This document shows positions 14,786-22,731 of a stretch of DNA of 32,430 nt, one piece after another; position 1 is the first letter of the stretch, and every line of letters begins with the position of its first letter. Source of the stretch: UBA5399 sp964464145 (GTDB lineage: Bacteria > Bacillota > Clostridia > Christensenellales > Christensenellaceae); contig CAYXFB010000027.1 in the NCBI GenBank assembly GCA_964464145.1, positions 1 through 32,430 of the forward strand, given 5' to 3'. A program made the translations under genes and the position numbers. The notes under the pieces are model-generated. The model searched no databases and was not told the DNA's origin. It saw only the letters and a program-made list of their open reading frames with translations.

Positions 14786-16082
14786 AAAGCGTATACTCAT
14801 AGCCGCGGCCATAGCGCTGGCGGCATTCATTTGCATACGCTTTGCCGTGCAGGCCAACCCGGAGCAGGTCACGCTGGAGCTGGGCGTTTTTGTGGGCAGC
14901 AACTGGGGCGTGGTGAACCCCAACAGCTATATAATAATAGACGACGCTATAAAGGATTTTGAGCGGGAGCACCCGGGCGTAGTGGTGCGCTATGAAACGG
15001 GCGTACGTAGGGGAGACTATTCCGAGTGGCTGAGCGAAAAGCTTGTCACGGGAAGGCTGCCAGACGCTTTTTTGATACTGGATGAGGATTTCGACAAGTA
15101 TGCCTCGCTGGGCGCGCTGCAAAATTTGGACAGCTTTATGCAGCGGGACAAGGGTTTTGACGCGCAGGCATATTACGAGACAGCGCTCTATTCGGGCAAG
15201 CGCGAGGGCAGGCAGGTCGCCATGCCGTATGAGATAGTGCCCACGCTCATGTTTGTGAACAAATCGCTGCTGGTGAAAAGCGGCATACCGCTTCCGGCCG
15301 ACGATTGGACATGGGACGATTTTTACGATATTTGCGCCGCCGCGACGCGCGACACGGACGGGGACGGCGTTATAGACCAGTTTGGGGCGTATAACTATAG
15401 CTGGAGCAACGCGGCATACTCTAACGGCGCGCAGATATTCGACCAAAACGGCGAAAACGCCTATTTCAACGATCCGCGCCTGTCTGAGGCGGTGAAATTC
15501 GTGAAGCGGCTCAATGACCTAAATCAGGGCTATTCCGTGCAGCGAAGCGATTTTGACGAGGGGCGGGTCGCCTTCATGCCGCTCTCCTATGCGGATTACA
15601 AGACATACAAGAGCTATCCGTATAAAATAAAGAAGTATACCAGCTTCAAATGGGATTGCATAGTTATGCCCGCCGGGCCTTCGGGCGACAATATCTCCGA
15701 GGTGCACACGCTTATGATGGGCATGAGCAGCCAGAGCAGGCAAAAGGAGCTGGCCTGGGAGCTTATAAAAAAATTCACCTGCGATGAGGGCGTTCAGCAG
15801 GATGTTTTCAGGTATTCTGCGGGCGCTTCCGTGCTGCGCAGCGTCACAAGCTCGCCCGAGCTGGCCAAAATAATACAGGCCGAAATGGGGGACGAGGAGA
15901 TCGTTATAACAAACTGGCTCTTGAGCGGCGTTATTGAAAGCGGCGCGATAGTGCCCAAGTTTCAGTATTATGAAGAAGCCTTTGCCATTGCCGATATAGA
16001 GATAAACAAGATGTTCGCTGAGGGCAAGAGCGTGGACAGCACACTGAAAATATTGCAGCACCGCATGGCGGATTTTAAGTAA
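14772..16082 (+). CDS. Membrane-anchored extracellular solute-binding protein, family 1
   Basis: 436 residues, overlapping the response regulator gene by 14 bp. One N-terminal hydrophobic helix (about 7-26) has no lipobox, so it is anchored or cleaved. The remainder is an SBP_bac_1 fold: A-I-K-D-F-E-R-E-H-P-G-V-V-V near the start, then V-P-T-L-M-F-V-N-K-S-L-L, W-T-W-D-D-F, and a calcium-loop-like D-T-D-G-D-G-V-I-D-Q-F-G-A, all usual for the family. No permease or ATPase of the family-1 type is next to it. Its place at the end of a kinase/regulator operon suggests a second sensing subunit, or a stray uptake protein. The stop codon lies against the MITE-like element at 16084. Confidence 0.85.
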   Translation: MGRHKKRILIAAAIALAAFICIRFAVQANPEQVTLELGVFVGSNWGVVNPNSYIIIDDAIKDFEREHPGVVVRYETGVRRGDYSEWLSEKLVTGRLPDAFLILDEDFDKYASLGALQNLDSFMQRDKGFDAQAYYETALYSGKREGRQVAMPYEIVPTLMFVNKSLLVKSGIPLPADDWTWDDFYDICAAATRDTDGDGVIDQFGAYNYSWSNAAYSNGAQIFDQNGENAYFNDPRLSEAVKFVKRLNDLNQGYSVQRSDFDEGRVAFMPLSYADYKTYKSYPYKIKKYTSFKWDCIVMPAGPSGDNISEVHTLMMGMSSQSRQKELAWELIKKFTCDEGVQQDVFRYSAGASVLRSVTSSPELAKIIQAEMGDEEIVITNWLLSGVIESGAIVPKFQYYEEAFAIADIEINKMFAEGKSVDSTLKILQHRMADFK

Positions 16083-16083
16083 G

Positions 16084-16242
16084 GGCAATACCGCACAAAC
16101 AGAGCAAACCGTAATCGCGCGCTTTTTTGTGCGATACTTCGTCCAAAATGCTCGAAATAGCTCTGCTATTCTTGCGCTTTTGTCCTCGCCTCGCGCAAAA
16201 AATCATCACGATTCCGGTTACTCTCATTTGCGCGGTATTGCC
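16084..16242 (-). mobile_element. MITE-like 159-bp element, copy A
   Basis: The ends are GGCAATACCGC and GCGGTATTGCC. It is the reverse complement of copy B at 17366-17524 with the same length; I count about 8 mismatches by eye (about 95 percent identity). No protein is encoded. An internal palindrome around AATAGC-AGA-GCTATT may form a hairpin. It begins one base after the stop of the upstream gene and ends 15 bases from the galE stop. No transposase is in the window. Confidence 0.85.
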
Positions 16243-16257
16243 TTAGCCCCTAAACCA

Positions 16258-17247
16258 TCAATCAGAAAAGCCGTTCGGGTGGCCTTGGTGCCAGCGCCAG
16301 GCCGAGCCTATTATTTCTTCCAGCGTGTTTTTTTGCGGCTTCCAGCCCAGCACCGTCTCCGCTCTTTCGCTGGACGCTATCAGCTTGGCCGGATCGCCCG
16401 ACCGCCTTGGCTGCTCTGCGGCCGGAATGCTGTTGCCGGTGACCGCGCGCGCCGCCTCAATCACCTCGCGCACCGTGTATCCCACGCCGTTGCCTAGGTT
16501 AAAAGCGCCGCTTTGCCCGCCCGCCGCGAGGTATTTTGCCGCCAGTATATGCGCGTCCGCAAGATCGGTGACGTGTATATAGTCGCGCACGCAGGTGCCG
16601 TCCGCCGTGGGGTAGTCCGTACCGAATATGGAGATGGCCTCGCGCTTTCCGGCCGGAACCTGCAATATCAGCGGTATAAGGTGAGTCTCGGGGTGGTGAT
16701 CCTCGCCTATGCTTCCGCTTGCGTCCGCGCCCGCCGCGTTGAAATAGCGCAGCGAAACATATCTTATACCGTATGCCGCGTCCGACCATTTAAACAACCG
16801 CTCCATCGCCAGCTTGGTTTCGCCGTAGGGGTTTGTGGGTGAGGTCGGGTCGGATTCCCTTATGGGTATGTTCACCGGCTCGCCATACACCGCCGCCGTG
16901 GAGGAAAAAACGATGGAACGGCTGCCGTGCTTTTCCATTGCGCGCACGAGCGATATGGCGCCGCCCACGTTGTTGTCGAAATATTTTACCGGATCGGTCA
17001 TGCTTTCGCCCACAAGCGAATTGGCCGCGAAGTGTATCACGCAGTCCACATTCTCTTTGGTGAAAACGGAATCCAAAAAGCCGCCGTTTCGTATATCGCC
17101 CTCGTAAAAACGCGCCGCAGCGGGCAATGCCGCTCTGTGACCCGTTTCCAGACTGTCTATAACGGCAACGTCCGCGCCGCCCTCAAGCAGGCGAAGCACG
17201 GTGTGGCTGCCTATGTACCCCGCGCCGCCCAATACCAGTATGCTCAT
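16258..17247 (-). CDS. galE: UDP-glucose 4-epimerase
   Basis: 329 residues on the minus strand. It interconverts UDP-glucose and UDP-galactose in the Leloir pathway and supplies UDP-galactose for wall polysaccharides. The N-terminal NAD site is G-G-A-G-Y-I-G-S-H (7-15). The catalytic set is S115-S116-T117 with Y141-G-E-T-K145. Other family signs are N-P-Y-G-E-T-K, F-N-A-A-G-A and V-R-D-Y-I-H-V-T-D-L-A. Length is normal (about 330). The start is an ATG at 17247 with GGGAG upstream, and a promoter lies at 17281-17309. No galK or galT is adjacent, so it is a single-gene unit. It is bracketed by two inverted MITE-like elements. Confidence 0.96.
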   Translation of the reverse strand: MSILVLGGAGYIGSHTVLRLLEGGADVAVIDSLETGHRAALPAAARFYEGDIRNGGFLDSVFTKENVDCVIHFAANSLVGESMTDPVKYFDNNVGGAISLVRAMEKHGSRSIVFSSTAAVYGEPVNIPIRESDPTSPTNPYGETKLAMERLFKWSDAAYGIRYVSLRYFNAAGADASGSIGEDHHPETHLIPLILQVPAGKREAISIFGTDYPTADGTCVRDYIHVTDLADAHILAAKYLAAGGQSGAFNLGNGVGYTVREVIEAARAVTGNSIPAAEQPRRSGDPAKLIASSERAETVLGWKPQKNTLEEIIGSAWRWHQGHPNGFSD

Positions 17248-17280
17248 ATATCAAATCTCCCGTTTCTTTTGTTCGTATCA

Positions 17281-17309
17281 ATTGTAGCATTAGTGCAAAT
17301 GTGTGTAAA
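17281..17309 (-). promoter_or_regulatory. Probable galE promoter
   Basis: On the minus strand: TTTACA (17309-17304), 17 bp, TACAAT (17286-17281), each one base from consensus. The start would be near 17275, about 28 bases before the galE ATG. Confidence 0.65.
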
Positions 17310-17365
17310 CAGAACTGGAAGTATAAGTTAAAAATTCAAAAAATATTGATAAGATTTTGTATAAA

Positions 17366-17524
17366 GGCAATACCGCGCAAATGAGAGTGACCGGAATCGT
17401 GATGATTTTTTGCGTGAGGCAAGGACAAAAGCGCAAGAATAGCAGAGCTATTTCGAGCATTTTGGACGAAGCGTTGCGCAAAAAAGCGCGCGATTACGGT
17501 TTGCTCTGTTTGCGCGGTATTGCC
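17366..17524 (+). mobile_element. MITE-like 159-bp element, copy B
   Basis: It has perfect 16-bp terminal inverted repeats (GGCAATACCGCGCAAA at the left, its complement at the right end) and is inverted relative to copy A at 16084. Like copy A it encodes no protein. The flanks (ATAAA on the left, TTAAG on the right) could include a short TA-rich target duplication, but this is not certain. Confidence 0.88.
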
Positions 17525-17566
17525 TTAAGCATAAAAGTAGGACACGTTGAAAAGCTCATGTTTTTA

Positions 17567-17595
17567 TTGATATTTTGCGCAATAGCGTTTATTCT
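17567..17595 (+). promoter_or_regulatory. Possible promoter of the NhaC-family gene
   Basis: TTGATA (17567-17572), 17 bp, TATTCT (17590-17595), followed by a leader of about 50 bases to the ATG at 17654. Each hexamer departs from consensus, so this is tentative. Confidence 0.4.
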
Positions 17596-17653
17596 TTATG
17601 TTATATGTGGATAAATACTTGTGTAATTTGCCACAGATACTTGGGAGGATTCT

Positions 17654-19027
17654 ATGAAAAAGGGAAGAGCCAGTGCGCTGCTGCCTATATTGGTGTTTCT
17701 GATAGTATTCATCGGCAGCGGTATAATATTCAACAATTTTTATGCGGTTCCGGCCATCGTGGCGTTTTTGATAGCGCTTATAGTGGCGTTTTTGCAGAAC
17801 CCTAAGGTGAAATTTTCTGAAAAGCTGAACATAGCGGCCACCGGCATGGGCAACCAGAACGTTATGATAATGTGCCTGGTGTTCATACTGGCGGGCGCGT
17901 TTTCCGGCACCGTGCAGGCGGCCGGAGGCGTGGAGAGCGTGGTTAACTTCGCGTTGTCCATAATGCCGCCGGGCATTGCGGTCGCGGGGCTTTTCATTAT
18001 AGCCAGCTTTATATCAATATCAATGGGAACGTCGGTGGGCACGATAGCCGCGCTGGTGCCCATTGCCGTTGGCATAAGCATGAAAACCGGTCTTTTTGGC
18101 GCGCTGTGCGTGGGCGCGGTGGTTAGCGGAGCCATGTTCGGCGACAACCTTTCCATGATATCCGATACCACCATAGCGGCAACGCGCACGCAGGGCTGCG
18201 ATATGAAGGACAAATTCCGCGAGAACCTGAAAATAGTGCTGCCTGCGGCGATCGCCACGCTGCTTATTTTCATTGCGATGACCATAAATACCGAATACGA
18301 GATAACGGGTACGCTGGAATACGATTTTTGGCGCATAGTTCCCTATCTGGTGGTGCTTATAAGCGCGGTTGTGGGGCTTAACGTTGTTATTGTGCTGGTG
18401 GTTGGCATAGTGCTTTCGCTCATTGTGGGCATAAGCGGTGGCATGATAGCACCCGATCAGATATTCAGCGTTATAGCGGGCGGCCCGGACGGCGCGGGCG
18501 GCATAATAGGCATGTATGACATAACGGTTATATCCATCGTGGTGGCGGGCATAATTGGCCTTGTGAAGGCGAACGGCGGCATAGATTTCATACTGGAGTC
18601 GGTGCGCAAATTCGTTAAAACCAAGAAGGGCGCGCAGCTTGGCATAGCTCTTTTGAGCTCGGCGGTGGATGTTTCCACGGCCAACAACACCGTGGCCATA
18701 GTTATAGCCGGCCCGATAGCCAAGGATATATCGGACGAATTTGGCATATCGCCCAAGCGAACCGCTTCGCTGCTGGATATTTTCACCTCTGCGTGGCAGG
18801 GCGTATTGCCCTACGGCGCGCAGCTTTTGTACGCTGCGGCAGGCGCGACGGCTGCCGGGCTTGCCATAACGCCCATAGACATACTGCCATTCCTGTTTTA
18901 CCCGATCTTGATGGGCATAAGTGCGCTTATATGGATATTGGCGGGCATAGGAGACACGCCGCGCAAAAAGCGCAAAAAAGGCGAGGAGGCCGAGGTTCAG
19001 CCCGAAGCCGAGGTAAGCGCTGATTAA
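17654..19027 (+). CDS. NhaC-family Na+/H+ antiporter
   Basis: 457 residues with about 11-12 hydrophobic segments and a charged cytoplasmic tail (R-K-K-R-K-K-G-E-E-A). It should swap sodium, or another ion or organic anion, for protons across the membrane. Family features include the conserved F-I-S-I-S-M-G-T-S-V-G-T-I-A-A-L-V-P helix, F-G-D-N-L-S-M-I-S-D-T-T-I-A-A-T with the membrane-buried D-N and D-T, and V-D-V-S-T-A-N-N-T-V-A-I-V. NhaC relatives also include malate/lactate exchangers, so the substrate is open. GGGAGG precedes the ATG. It stands alone between repeat elements. Confidence 0.88.
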   Translation: MKKGRASALLPILVFLIVFIGSGIIFNNFYAVPAIVAFLIALIVAFLQNPKVKFSEKLNIAATGMGNQNVMIMCLVFILAGAFSGTVQAAGGVESVVNFALSIMPPGIAVAGLFIIASFISISMGTSVGTIAALVPIAVGISMKTGLFGALCVGAVVSGAMFGDNLSMISDTTIAATRTQGCDMKDKFRENLKIVLPAAIATLLIFIAMTINTEYEITGTLEYDFWRIVPYLVVLISAVVGLNVVIVLVVGIVLSLIVGISGGMIAPDQIFSVIAGGPDGAGGIIGMYDITVISIVVAGIIGLVKANGGIDFILESVRKFVKTKKGAQLGIALLSSAVDVSTANNTVAIVIAGPIAKDISDEFGISPKRTASLLDIFTSAWQGVLPYGAQLLYAAAGATAAGLAITPIDILPFLFYPILMGISALIWILAGIGDTPRKKRKKGEEAEVQPEAEVSAD

Positions 19028-19042
19028 TTCAGCAAGCATGTC

Positions 19043-19143
19043 TTCGCGAGTATTTTTTTGCCTGTCTTTGCCAAAAAGCCTCGCCTTAGCTATGGCTAGG
19101 ACTACGTTTTTTGACTGCGACATACAAAAAAATCTTTCGCGAA
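19043..19143. repeat. Palindromic 101-bp element after NhaC-family gene
   Basis: TTCGCGAGTATTTTTTTG at the left and CAAAAAAATCTTTCGCGAA at the right are imperfect inverted repeats (one gap, two or three mismatches). The middle has a near-palindrome around TAGCTATGGCTA. No protein is encoded. It could be another miniature element family, or a long stem that doubles as the terminator of the NhaC-family gene. A 10-bp direct repeat, ATAGATCACG, lies downstream at about 19180-19199. Confidence 0.5.
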
Positions 19144-19210
19144 TCCAGCAACCTCATTTAATCAACGCTTACCAAGCATATAGATCACGATAGATCACGG
19201 AGGACTTTTT

Positions 19211-19759
19211 ATGTCGGCAGTGGACGAAATATTGAGCTTCAATAAAAAATTCGTGGAAAACAGGGAATACGAACGGTTTTCCACCACCAAATATCCGAAC
19301 AAAAAAATAGCGATACTCTCATGCATGGACACGAGGCTTACGGAGCTGCTGCCCGCCGCGCTGAATTTTCGCAACGGCGATATAAAAATAATAAAGAACG
19401 CGGGCGGCGTGATATCCCACCCCTTCGGCAGCGCCATGCGCAGCTTGCTTGTGGCGATATACGAGCTGCAGGTGGAGGAGGTGCTGGTGATAGGGCATTA
19501 CGATTGCGGTATGCAGGCGCTTAGGCCGGAGGGCATGATAGAAAAAATGCTTTCGCGCGGTGTGGATGAGCGGGAGCTGGCGCTTATAGAGTATTGCGGG
19601 ATAGATATAGACCATTGGCTGAAAGGTTTTGACAGCCCGGAGGAATCTGTTAAGGAAACGGTGCGGGTCATAAAGACGCACCCGCTTATTCCGGCTGATG
19701 TATTGGTATCGGGATTTTTGATGGATCCTTTTACTGGTAGGCTGGATGTGGTGGGGTGA
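19211..19759 (+). CDS. Beta-class carbonic anhydrase
   Basis: 182 residues, with GGAGG ahead of the ATG. It interconverts CO2 and bicarbonate in the cytoplasm. The zinc site is clear: C38-M-D40-T-R42 with the Asp-Arg dyad, then H96-Y-D-C99-G. The length and the N-A-G-G segment (63-66) fit the short clade of bacterial beta carbonic anhydrases. It is a single gene followed by a strong terminator and convergent with the zwf operon. Confidence 0.93.
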   Translation: MSAVDEILSFNKKFVENREYERFSTTKYPNKKIAILSCMDTRLTELLPAALNFRNGDIKIIKNAGGVISHPFGSAMRSLLVAIYELQVEEVLVIGHYDCGMQALRPEGMIEKMLSRGVDERELALIEYCGIDIDHWLKGFDSPEESVKETVRVIKTHPLIPADVLVSGFLMDPFTGRLDVVG

Positions 19760-19837
19760 TATTTTCGCCTGCGGCGGGCTTTATCCGCTCAGAGTATGGG
19801 GGTAGGATGGTTTGAGGTTGGCTTTTGTTTGATTTTT

Positions 19838-19875
19838 AAAGGGGCGGTATCCTTTATGGATGCCGCCCCTTTTTT
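19838..19875 (+). terminator. Strong terminator after carbonic anhydrase
   Basis: AAAGGGGCGGTATCC (19838-19852) pairs with GGATGCCGCCCCTTT (19858-19872), with one G-U pair, and a T-tract follows. It lies between convergent genes; the minus-strand reading lacks a T-run, so it mainly serves the plus strand. Confidence 0.88.
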
Positions 19876-19886
19876 GTATCGTTTTT

Positions 19887-21287
19887 CTAAATATTTATCC
19901 ATTCGTGGCCGTGGTGCTCAAGCAGTTCATTGGCTTCTTTGGGGCCTTGGGTGCCCGGCTCGTAGGTGCATAGCCCCTCTTGTTTTTCTGCGGCCAGCTC
20001 CTTTAGGCGTTCTATGTAGCTCCAGCCTGCCTCTATTTGATCCCATTGCGAAAACCAGGAGCGGTCGCCCTGTATGCAGGCGCCCAGTAGGCGTTCGTAG
20101 GCTTCCGGCGTGTTTATCTGGTATTCCAGTATGCAGTTTTGGCAAAAATCCATCTTGGCTTGCGTGATCCCCTCGGAATCGCCCGGCTGCTTTATGTTGA
20201 ATTGCAGATACACGCCCTCCGTGGGCTGTATTTTGATGACCAAAATATTGCGCGGAAGATCGGGATCGGTGCGGCGGAAGGCTATCACCACCTCCATCTC
20301 GCGGCGATCCGTCTTTTTGCCCGTGCGTATGTAAAAGGGCATATTGCGCCAGCGGTCATTGTCCACGAAGAGGCGCAGCGCGGCGTAGGTTTCGGTTTTG
20401 GAGCCGCTCGCGACGCCCGGCTCGTCCGTGTAGCCGCCGTATTGGCCAAGCACCAGCGTGTCCTCTATGGGCTGCGCGTCCGCCGCGCGCATGGAGGACA
20501 GCACACGAACCTGCTCCGCGTGCATATCCGTGCCGAAGAGCCGTGGCGGGCGCTCCATCGCCACAATGGACAGTATTTGGAACAGGTGGTTTTGCACCAT
20601 GTCGGAAAGCGCGCCGCTCATGTCGTAATAGCCGCCGCGCGTTTCCACGCCCACCCGCTCCAGCGCGGATATCTGCACGAAATCCACGTTGCGGGCGTCC
20701 CAGATATAGTTGAAGATGGGGTTGGTGAAGCGTATGGCCAGTATGCCGCGCACCATCTCCTTGCCTAGGTAGTGGTCTATGCGATATATGCTCTCGGGCG
20801 AAAAAACGTTCTCCAGCAGCGCGTTCAGCTCTCGAGCGGAGGCAAGATCCTCTCCGAAGGGCTTTTCCAGCACTATCTTGCCGCTGTGCGTTTCGTCTAT
20901 GCTGGCGAGGCCTTCGGCTATCACGCGGAAGAAGCGGGGCGCGACCGCGAAATAGAATATGTGCTCACCATGATCGTGATCTCTGTAATATTTGCCCAGC
21001 CCGCCAAAATTTTGCGGGTCGGTGAAATCCATGCGGAAATACTCTATACGCTGCGCGAAACGGTCATAATCCCCGTCGGAAAATTTGACGCGGGAAAACT
21101 GCTTCACCCAGTCGCGCGCCAGCTCGCGGTATTTTTCATCGTCGTAATCCCTGCGGCCTATTATGAGTATGCGCGCGTCCGCTTCAAGCTTTCCAAGCAG
21201 CTCCATGTTGTATAGCGCGGGCAGCAGCTTGCGGAAGGTCAGGTCGCCCGTGCCGCCGAAAATTGTAAGAATCAATCCCTTGTTCAT
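19887..21287 (-). CDS. zwf: Glucose-6-phosphate 1-dehydrogenase
   Basis: 466 residues. It oxidises glucose-6-phosphate to the 6-phospho-lactone with NADP or NAD, the first step of the oxidative pentose phosphate pathway. The N-terminal cofactor loop is F-G-G-T-G-D-L-T-F-R-K (10-20), where most homologues have G-A-S-G-D-L. The active-site signature R-I-D171-H172-Y-L-G-K176 is intact, and H234 in Q-N-H-L-F-Q matches the catalytic His. The start overlaps the gnd stop by 4 bases, showing translational coupling. It is the last gene of the lactonase-gnd-zwf operon. Confidence 0.95.
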   Translation of the reverse strand: MNKGLILTIFGGTGDLTFRKLLPALYNMELLGKLEADARILIIGRRDYDDEKYRELARDWVKQFSRVKFSDGDYDRFAQRIEYFRMDFTDPQNFGGLGKYYRDHDHGEHIFYFAVAPRFFRVIAEGLASIDETHSGKIVLEKPFGEDLASARELNALLENVFSPESIYRIDHYLGKEMVRGILAIRFTNPIFNYIWDARNVDFVQISALERVGVETRGGYYDMSGALSDMVQNHLFQILSIVAMERPPRLFGTDMHAEQVRVLSSMRAADAQPIEDTLVLGQYGGYTDEPGVASGSKTETYAALRLFVDNDRWRNMPFYIRTGKKTDRREMEVVIAFRRTDPDLPRNILVIKIQPTEGVYLQFNIKQPGDSEGITQAKMDFCQNCILEYQINTPEAYERLLGACIQGDRSWFSQWDQIEAGWSYIERLKELAAEKQEGLCTYEPGTQGPKEANELLEHHGHEWINI

Positions 21288-22699
21288 TCCTCAAAACTCC
21301 ATTCGTGGTGGAATACGCCCGCTTGATCGGTACGGTTGTAGGTGTGCGCGCCAAAGCAGTCGCGCTGTGCCTGTATAAGGTTTGCGCCCAGCGCCGCGCC
21401 GCGCGTTTCGTCCAGATAGGATATGGCGGCGCTCATGGCGGGCAGAGGTATGCCGTTTATGATGCCGGAGGATACCACGCTTCTGAGGCTGCCGCGGTTT
21501 TTGTTTACCCGTTCCAAAAGCGCGCCGTGCAGCATGAGCTCTTTAAGCTCCGGGTCGCTCTTATATTCGCGCGTTATATCGTCTAAAAATGCCGCGCGTA
21601 TTATGCAGCCCGCGCGGAATATGGAGGCGATGGAGGCGAAATCAAGCTCCCAGCCATACATTTCAGAAGCGCTGCGCATAAGCGAAAAGCCCTGAGAATA
21701 AGCGATTATCTTGGCAGCGTACATTGCTCTGCGCACGTCCTCGGCAAATGTTTCGGGATGGTGAACCGTTTCCGGCTCCGGCCCGGGCAGCAGCTTTGCC
21801 GCCTGCGCGCGCACATTGAGGCGGTTTGAAGCCAGCCTTGCCCCGCACGCCGCGTTTATCATGGAAACATCCACGCCCTGCCGCAGCGCCTCTATGGAAG
21901 TCCAGCGGCCGGTGCCCTTTTGCGCCGCGCTGTCCACAATATAGTCCAGCAGCTCGCCGGCTTCAAAATCGTCCTTCTCGCGCAGTATGCCCGCCGTTAT
22001 GCCTATTAGATAGCTGTGCAGCTCGCCCTCGTTCCACTTTTCGAAGAGCGCGGCCTGCGCTTTATTATCTAAACCGCCCACCTGTTTCAGCAGCAGATAG
22101 CTTTCGGCAATTATCTGCATGTCCGCGTATTCGATACCGTTGTGCACCATCTTTACGTAATGGCCGGCGCCGTCCGGCCCGATGTAGGCGCAGCAGGGCT
22201 CGCCCTCAGCCTTGGCGGAGATAGCCTCCAGCATGGGCTGTAAATGGCGATCGTATACATTGCGGTCGCCGCCCGGCATTATGCTGGGGCCGTAGCGCGC
22301 GCCCACCTCGCCGCCCGAAACGCCTATGCCAAAGTAGCAAAGCCCCATTTCGGCCAGCCTCTTTTCGCGCACCTGCGTATCGCGGAAAAAGGAGTTGCCG
22401 CAATCCATTATGATGTCGCCGCCGTTTAGAAGCGGTGTAAGCTGATCTATAAGCGCGTCCACGGGCGAGCCCGCCTGCACCATCAATATTATCTTGCGCG
22501 GCACGCAGAGGCTTTGCACAAGCTCTTGCAGCGAATAATAGGGCGTGAAATTTTCGTGCGGCCATTTTTTGACCATGTCCTCGGTAACGGCCGCCGTGCG
22601 GTTGAAGCCCGCCACCTTAAAGCCGTTGTCCGCAAGATTTAGAGCGAGGCTGTGCCCCATAACCGAAAGGCCTATTACGGCCACATCGTTGTTTTGCAT
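21284..22699 (-). CDS. gnd: 6-phosphogluconate dehydrogenase, decarboxylating
   Basis: 471 residues, the normal size of the long homodimeric form. It converts 6-phosphogluconate to ribulose-5-phosphate and CO2 with reduction of NADP. The N-terminal cofactor loop is V-I-G-L-S-V-M-G (usual G-L-A-V-M-G); N-R-T follows the second strand. The catalytic K183 in Y-V-K-M-V-H-N-G-I-E190-Y-A-D and the G-P-S-I-M-P-G-G segment are intact. A strong GAGGAGG site precedes the start. Its stop overlaps the zwf start, and the lactonase gene ends 32 bases upstream. Confidence 0.96.
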   Translation of the reverse strand: MQNNDVAVIGLSVMGHSLALNLADNGFKVAGFNRTAAVTEDMVKKWPHENFTPYYSLQELVQSLCVPRKIILMVQAGSPVDALIDQLTPLLNGGDIIMDCGNSFFRDTQVREKRLAEMGLCYFGIGVSGGEVGARYGPSIMPGGDRNVYDRHLQPMLEAISAKAEGEPCCAYIGPDGAGHYVKMVHNGIEYADMQIIAESYLLLKQVGGLDNKAQAALFEKWNEGELHSYLIGITAGILREKDDFEAGELLDYIVDSAAQKGTGRWTSIEALRQGVDVSMINAACGARLASNRLNVRAQAAKLLPGPEPETVHHPETFAEDVRRAMYAAKIIAYSQGFSLMRSASEMYGWELDFASIASIFRAGCIIRAAFLDDITREYKSDPELKELMLHGALLERVNKNRGSLRSVVSSGIINGIPLPAMSAAISYLDETRGAALGANLIQAQRDCFGAHTYNRTDQAGVFHHEWSFEE

Positions 22700-22731
22700 A
22701 AAAATAGTTCCTCCTCGGTGTATGTTTTTGT

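Noticed and set aside
18020..19123. 367-residue minus-strand frame opposite the NhaC-family gene
   Set aside because: Composition is that of a shadow frame; the plus strand encodes a clear membrane transporter.
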